From assembly GCA_021741945.1 (NCBI GenBank), contig JAIOWV010000009.1:1-19033 (forward strand): DNA of 19,033 nucleotides, written 5' to 3'. Below are positions 15,343 through 19,033 of the stretch, in pieces. Under the pieces are notes generated by a model. That model saw only the letters and a list, made by a program, of their open reading frames with translations. It ran no database searches and was not told where the DNA came from. Numbering within the stretch: position 1 is the first letter of the stretch; every line of letters starts with the position of its first letter. The position numbers were made by a program, and so were the translations under genes. Origin of the DNA: Pontimonas sp. GTDB lineage: Bacteria; Actinomycetota; Actinomycetes; Actinomycetales; Microbacteriaceae.

Positions 15343-16656
15343 GTGGTTGTCAAGAAGGACGGTTTGATTACGGACATTCACTCGCTGATCCCCGGGGGAG
15401 CCCACACCTACTCGCGAGGGGATGACACTTTTCCGGCCAACGCACCGAAGTCTCTCTCTCGCGGCAAAGGCGCCTATGTCTGGGATACCACTGGGCGCAG
15501 ATTCATCGATTGGGGTATGGCTCTTCGCTCGGTGTCGCTTGGACACGCTCACCCTAAGGTTGATCGAGCGGTGATTAGTGCGCTCCGGTCCGGGGTAAAT
15601 ATGAGCCGGCCTGTTCCTGAAGAGGCTATTTTGGCTCGGTTAATCGCTTCGGTTGTCCCAAGTGCCGAGATGGTGAAATTTGGCAAAAACGGGAGCGACG
15701 CGACAGCCGCTGCGGTTCGGCTTGCTAGAAGTGCCACCGGACGCGATTTGATACTGCGGTCTGACGAACCTGATTTTCTTGGTATTCATGACTGGTTTAT
15801 TGGGTCCACGGTGATGGACCGCGGCGTTCCAACAGCTGTCAAGCAACTCACGAAAACTTTCAAGTACGGAGACCTGGGAGATTTAGAGAACCAGCTCAAG
15901 GCCCACCCTAATCAGGTCGCCGCAGTCGTCCTTGAACCACTCGGCAAGTTCTCGACTTCGCCTGAATTTTTGAGGGGTTTGATCGCGCTTGCCCATGAGC
16001 ACGGCGCCCTGGTCATTTTTGACGAAACTGTAAGCGGATTTCGGGTGCACATCGCGGGGGCCCAAGGACTCTTCGATGTCCGGCCTGACCTATCGACCTT
16101 CGGCAAGGCTATAGCTAACGGATACGCTCTGAGCGCGCTTGTGGGACGCAGAGACGTCATGGAGCTCGGAGGAATTCGGCATTCCGAGGATCGGACCTTC
16201 CTCATGAGTTCCACCTACGGGTCGGAGCGCGTCGGCTTGGCCGCTGGACTTGCTACGATTAGCGAACTGCGAAGCGGGACGATTTTTCGTCAAAACGAGC
16301 GGGTGATGAGGAGAATCGTTGAAGCTATGGCTGGTGCTTTTGACTATCACGGAATTGGCGCTCGCCTGAAAGTCGGGGGTCTTCCGATATCCCCGAACAT
16401 ATCGATTCTTGGTCCCGATGGCGAGGTCGATTTCCGCGCAAAAACAAGGTTCATGTGGTTGATGATTGAAAATGGTGTTCTCCTCTCACAGCATCTCTTT
16501 TCTGTGGCGGGGGCACACCGGAACCGAGTCGTGGCGAAAACCTCAGTGGCAATAGACCAATCGATTCGGGGGCTTGCAGAGTCAATAAAACGAGATTCTG
16601 TCCTGGAAGATATTCAAGATCTTCCGGTCCAGCCCGTATTCCGACGCAAGAACTGA
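15343..16656 (+). CDS. Class III PLP aminotransferase, glutamate-1-semialdehyde aminomutase-like
   Basis: A 437-residue fold-type I PLP enzyme of the GSA-aminomutase family. It shows SLIPGGAHTYSRG near the N-terminus, GKNGSDATAAAVRLAR, the PLP aspartate D227 in FDETVSGFR and the Schiff-base lysine K255 in STFGKAIANGY. It is unlikely to be the haem-pathway HemL: the context is a glycan locus, and the GYHG-type loop is replaced by DFLGIHDWFIG. Similar genes occur beside nonulosonate synthases in flagellin-glycan loci (recalled). Amination of a terminal or side-chain carbonyl is plausible but unproven. The GTG at 15343 has AAAGG six bases upstream. It is divergent from the second neuA and followed 101 bases later by a methyltransferase gene. 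Confidence 0.87.
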   Translation: MVVKKDGLITDIHSLIPGGAHTYSRGDDTFPANAPKSLSRGKGAYVWDTTGRRFIDWGMALRSVSLGHAHPKVDRAVISALRSGVNMSRPVPEEAILARLIASVVPSAEMVKFGKNGSDATAAAVRLARSATGRDLILRSDEPDFLGIHDWFIGSTVMDRGVPTAVKQLTKTFKYGDLGDLENQLKAHPNQVAAVVLEPLGKFSTSPEFLRGLIALAHEHGALVIFDETVSGFRVHIAGAQGLFDVRPDLSTFGKAIANGYALSALVGRRDVMELGGIRHSEDRTFLMSSTYGSERVGLAAGLATISELRSGTIFRQNERVMRRIVEAMAGAFDYHGIGARLKVGGLPISPNISILGPDGEVDFRAKTRFMWLMIENGVLLSQHLFSVAGAHRNRVVAKTSVAIDQSIRGLAESIKRDSVLEDIQDLPVQPVFRRKN

Positions 16657-16757
16657 TTGGATTAGCTGGAGATTCGAGCTCGAGCCGGTTTGACCTTGGA
16701 CATCGAAGGTTTACGGTTGCACAAGCTTTGAGCCGTTTTAGGGGAAAGGGTAATTTC

Positions 16758-17435
16758 GTGGAGGCTTCCGTTTTTCAGGCTGACGCTTTTCTCTCCGGGG
16801 AAGGAGATAACTGGTACAAACGGTTTCTTCACGGGAGACCATTCAATCCGAACCCCGATTTATTCGAGACAAACCTAGTCGCCCTCTGTCAGGAATTACT
16901 CGACGTAAATGAACACACACTCGTTGTTGAAATCGGGTCATCAAGAGGGGATCGTTTACGACGAATCACTCAAAGTCTAGGGTGCGAAGGTGTGGGGATA
17001 GACCCCTCGGCATTGTCTGTAGCGGAAGGTAAGCAGCTCTGGCAAGGAAACCCAGATTTGCGGGTTGGAACCGCGCATGACACAGGGTTAGGGAATCATT
17101 CAGCGTCAGTTGTTTTTTTCGGTTGGTGCCTCATGTACGTTGAACCCGCTGCCATATCTGATGTCAGGAATGAACTTAACAGGATTATTGCGCGGGGTGG
17201 GCTGGTTGCCGTTCTTGATTTTGACTACCGTTCGGATGAGGAGCGTTTGTACTCTCACGACCCCGACTTGCGGACCTATCGGCGCAATTATGATTCTTGG
17301 TTGGATGGGGACCGCTATCGATTGGTTGCAAAATACCCTCTAGAATTTGTCCACGGGCCTAGAGCCTTCAGGATAGGGGTCCCGGAAGATCCCTACGATC
17401 GAATGGCTTTTTGGCTCTACCGATTGACGGCTTAG
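16758..17435 (+). CDS. Class I SAM-dependent methyltransferase
   Basis: A 225-residue protein with motif I VVEIGSSRGD at 56-65 and an acidic strand-2 end, GVGIDPS. GLVAVLDFDYRSDEE follows in the later part of the fold. The N-terminal SGEGDNWYKR segment is typical of small methyltransferases in sugar-modifying clusters. The acceptor is unknown; a sugar hydroxyl or amino group is inferred from neighbours. I prefer the GTG at 16758 because AAAGGG at 16745-16750 sits seven bases upstream. A TTG at 16728 would add ten residues. The gene is convergent with the next glycosyltransferase gene at 12 bases. Confidence 0.8.
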   Translation: MEASVFQADAFLSGEGDNWYKRFLHGRPFNPNPDLFETNLVALCQELLDVNEHTLVVEIGSSRGDRLRRITQSLGCEGVGIDPSALSVAEGKQLWQGNPDLRVGTAHDTGLGNHSASVVFFGWCLMYVEPAAISDVRNELNRIIARGGLVAVLDFDYRSDEERLYSHDPDLRTYRRNYDSWLDGDRYRLVAKYPLEFVHGPRAFRIGVPEDPYDRMAFWLYRLTA

Positions 17436-17447
17436 GCCAGGACGCAA

Positions 17448-18986
17448 TTACCGGTTGGTGTCACTTGGTTCTCGGAGAACCTCAATCCCCGATTGTGTCC
17501 TCGAGATTTTGTATCCTCGCACCAGCCAATCCGCAGATGATTCGATAAAGTCCGAAACTCTGAGGAAGTCTGCGGATGATGCAACTTTCTCGCTTTTCGA
17601 ACCGTGAGTCCTTGAAGATAGGAAGCCTGTGTCCGGTTCGAGCTGAGCGTCGAAAATAGGTTGGTGACCAAAAATCCACCTCATGAAGAAATACTCATTC
17701 AGTTCTTCCTCGTCAATCTGATTGTTCTCAACGAGGTTACGAAGTAGAAACTCGAGGTGGTTCATCGAGTCCGGGTGAACCGAGAAGTTATACCTGGAAT
17801 GGGGGGTTCTCTTCGATGCATTAATGATCGTCATCCCAAATGTCGGGTATTCAGATGCTGGGGTGCCATTCACTGTGAGTCCAAATCGGACTCCGGAAGA
17901 GAATAGTTGGGCTGGGTTTATAGAGGGAGGAAGAAGAACTATGTGCGGAAAATCTTCCAACAGTGCCTTGACTTGCTCGGTTGCCGCCGCGGGCTCAACG
18001 GGGTGATTCTTGATGAACCAATTGGCCTCGATCGTCGTGGATAGTTGGCATATTGCGACCAACCACTGGTAATAGTCGGTCTGAAAATGGTTTCCCCACT
18101 CGTGGGTACTGTCGAAAACGTCGTGGGTAAGGATGACAATACCCGGACGATTTGGGTCCGTTATCTTCACCTTGAACGGTGAGTTCCTGAAGTGGTTCGG
18201 GTTTAGGTACTCGTGGTAGGGCAATCGGTCAAGTTCTCCCTGGAGTAGTTTTCTCCTGGTTTCCCGCGCCGCCTCCAAGCCATCTACTTGTTCAGTTGAC
18301 GTTAGGGAGCGGAAAATTTCCGGATACCACTCCCACATCGTGTCGCCGTACATGTGGCCAATGGAGAGCCGTTCGACTTGGTTTTCGCCCCCGAAGAAGA
18401 AGGGGATCTCTCGGTGTATCGCAATTCTGGCGACAAAACCTTGACGGTAAACGGGGTTACCGATTGCAGCAACCACCTCATTTCGGTCAAAGAAGTTCTG
18501 CCAGTGCGAGAACATCGCCACTGATTCTCGAAAGAAAATACTGAATTCGGTACTTGCGAGGTCGGGGGATACCTTCTGGTGGGACTTGCAGAAATGATCA
18601 TAAATTAGGTCCCCGACTAGGATTCCATCGATGACAAAGTTTTCGAGTTCAGACAACGTCGTCGGGAGCGCGACGTTTCTCGCACCTCTAATCTCCTTAT
18701 GGTCGAGCAGAATAAAATGAACCTGTCGCACGCCCGAGGCCCAACGCTGCCCCTCGGGGAAGCGTCCGAGCAGGGCTCGCAGGAGATAACGTGCCGCAGA
18801 AAGAATCAGAGTGAACAAGCTAGCAAGGGGAGATACGCCCCTGTAACCGATCACTCGTGCGTTGTGGCGCTGCCTGTAGATCTCCGCAATCGTGGCCTGC
18901 ATTCGGTGGAAATACTTGTTCCCGACAAGCTCAACAAGCACAACGGGCTTTCGGCGTCTGGCTTTACGAAGAACAAATCGCAACAC
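17448..18986 (-). CDS. Putative GT-B-fold surface-carbohydrate transferase
   Basis: A 512-residue protein. Its N-terminal half starts with a basic stretch and VVLVELVGNKYFHRMQ, followed by a hydrophobic segment near 55-72. The C-terminal half has VILTHDVFDSTHEWG, ANWFIKNHPVEP near residue 320 and a GLTVNGTPASEYPTFGM segment near 370. Together these resemble the donor-binding domain of capsule or CDP-glycerol-type transferases. It is not a close copy of the protein at 9972-11711, though both share the His-Pro motif layout. Transfer of one of the CMP-nonulosonates is a plausible but untested role. The GTG at 18986 follows a possible upstream stop by three bases, and AAAAAGG lies upstream, consistent with coupling. 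Confidence 0.65.
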   Translation of the reverse strand: MLRFVLRKARRRKPVVLVELVGNKYFHRMQATIAEIYRQRHNARVIGYRGVSPLASLFTLILSAARYLLRALLGRFPEGQRWASGVRQVHFILLDHKEIRGARNVALPTTLSELENFVIDGILVGDLIYDHFCKSHQKVSPDLASTEFSIFFRESVAMFSHWQNFFDRNEVVAAIGNPVYRQGFVARIAIHREIPFFFGGENQVERLSIGHMYGDTMWEWYPEIFRSLTSTEQVDGLEAARETRRKLLQGELDRLPYHEYLNPNHFRNSPFKVKITDPNRPGIVILTHDVFDSTHEWGNHFQTDYYQWLVAICQLSTTIEANWFIKNHPVEPAAATEQVKALLEDFPHIVLLPPSINPAQLFSSGVRFGLTVNGTPASEYPTFGMTIINASKRTPHSRYNFSVHPDSMNHLEFLLRNLVENNQIDEEELNEYFFMRWIFGHQPIFDAQLEPDTGFLSSRTHGSKSEKVASSADFLRVSDFIESSADWLVRGYKISRTQSGIEVLREPSDTNR

Positions 18987-18989
18987 TGA

Positions 18990-19033
18990 TTACTCGACCT
19001 TTTTTGCGGAATCCCTCATTGTTATCGGAAGTT
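18990..19033 (-). CDS. Possible 3' end of another minus-strand gene (partial)
   Basis: One minus-strand frame is open from the window edge to a TAA at 18990-18992, giving a C-terminus that reads LPITMRDSAKKVE. The stop lies three bases before the GTG of the 512-residue transferase gene, as in a co-transcribed pair. With only about 13 codons visible, function cannot be suggested and chance remains possible. Confidence 0.35.
   Translation of the reverse strand, partial: LPITMRDSAKKVE

Noticed and set aside
15343..16656. Identification as HemL (tetrapyrrole glutamate-1-semialdehyde aminomutase)
   Set aside because: Family match only; the gene sits among nonulosonate genes and has an altered loop, so a sugar-related aminotransferase is more likely.

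Overview
The window looks like chromosomal DNA of a compact-genome actinobacterium, most probably a Microbacteriaceae relative. A four-cysteine WhiB1-type regulator, a PdtaS-type histidine kinase and an actinobacterial SAF/CpaE-like pair support this. No taxon could be tested directly.

Left part (1-5626) is mostly core. It holds a SAF-domain membrane protein (27-653), a MinD/CpaE-like ATPase (650-1894) and pdtaS (1899-3422), all tightly coupled on the plus strand. Facing them are a NeuD/PglD-type acyltransferase (3419-4066), whiB1 (4123-4371), a small membrane protein (4550-4957), the peroxiredoxin bcp (4954-5424) and tRNA-Lys(CTT) (5554-5626). The neuD-like gene stands out because it lies between pdtaS and whiB1.

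Right part (5841-19033) is a surface-glycan accessory region centred on nonulosonic (sialic-acid-like) sugars. Module A (plus, 5841-9953) is a chain of overlapping genes: CMP-nonulosonate cytidylyltransferase, full-length NeuB synthase with a SAF domain, a TIM-barrel sugar isomerase/epimerase, and a CBS-domain/DegT-aminotransferase fusion. Module B (minus, 15256-12847) has a second cytidylyltransferase, a short NeuB without the SAF domain, and an SDR dehydrogenase. Divergent from it (plus, 15343-17435) are a GSA-aminomutase-like class III aminotransferase and a SAM methyltransferase. Between and after these modules sit an FkbM-type methyltransferase (11967-12779) and two large proteins that look like GT-B glycosyltransferases (9972-11711 and 17448-18986).

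How they may work together (inference): the two synthase/activase pairs would make two different CMP-activated 3-deoxy-2-keto acids. The aminotransferases, SDR, isomerase and acyltransferase would tailor the sugars or their precursors. The GT-B proteins would transfer them to a surface acceptor, and the methyltransferases would cap or decorate the product. No UDP-sugar 4,6-dehydratase or hydrolysing 2-epimerase is visible, so neither product can be assigned to neuraminic, legionaminic or pseudaminic acid. The most interesting content is this paired, architecturally unequal nonulosonate system, with its CBS-aminotransferase fusion and SAF-less NeuB.

Intergenic space is short; no gene-free gap reaches 300 bases. 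Several convergent gene pairs overlap or nearly touch, with no recognisable strong terminator.
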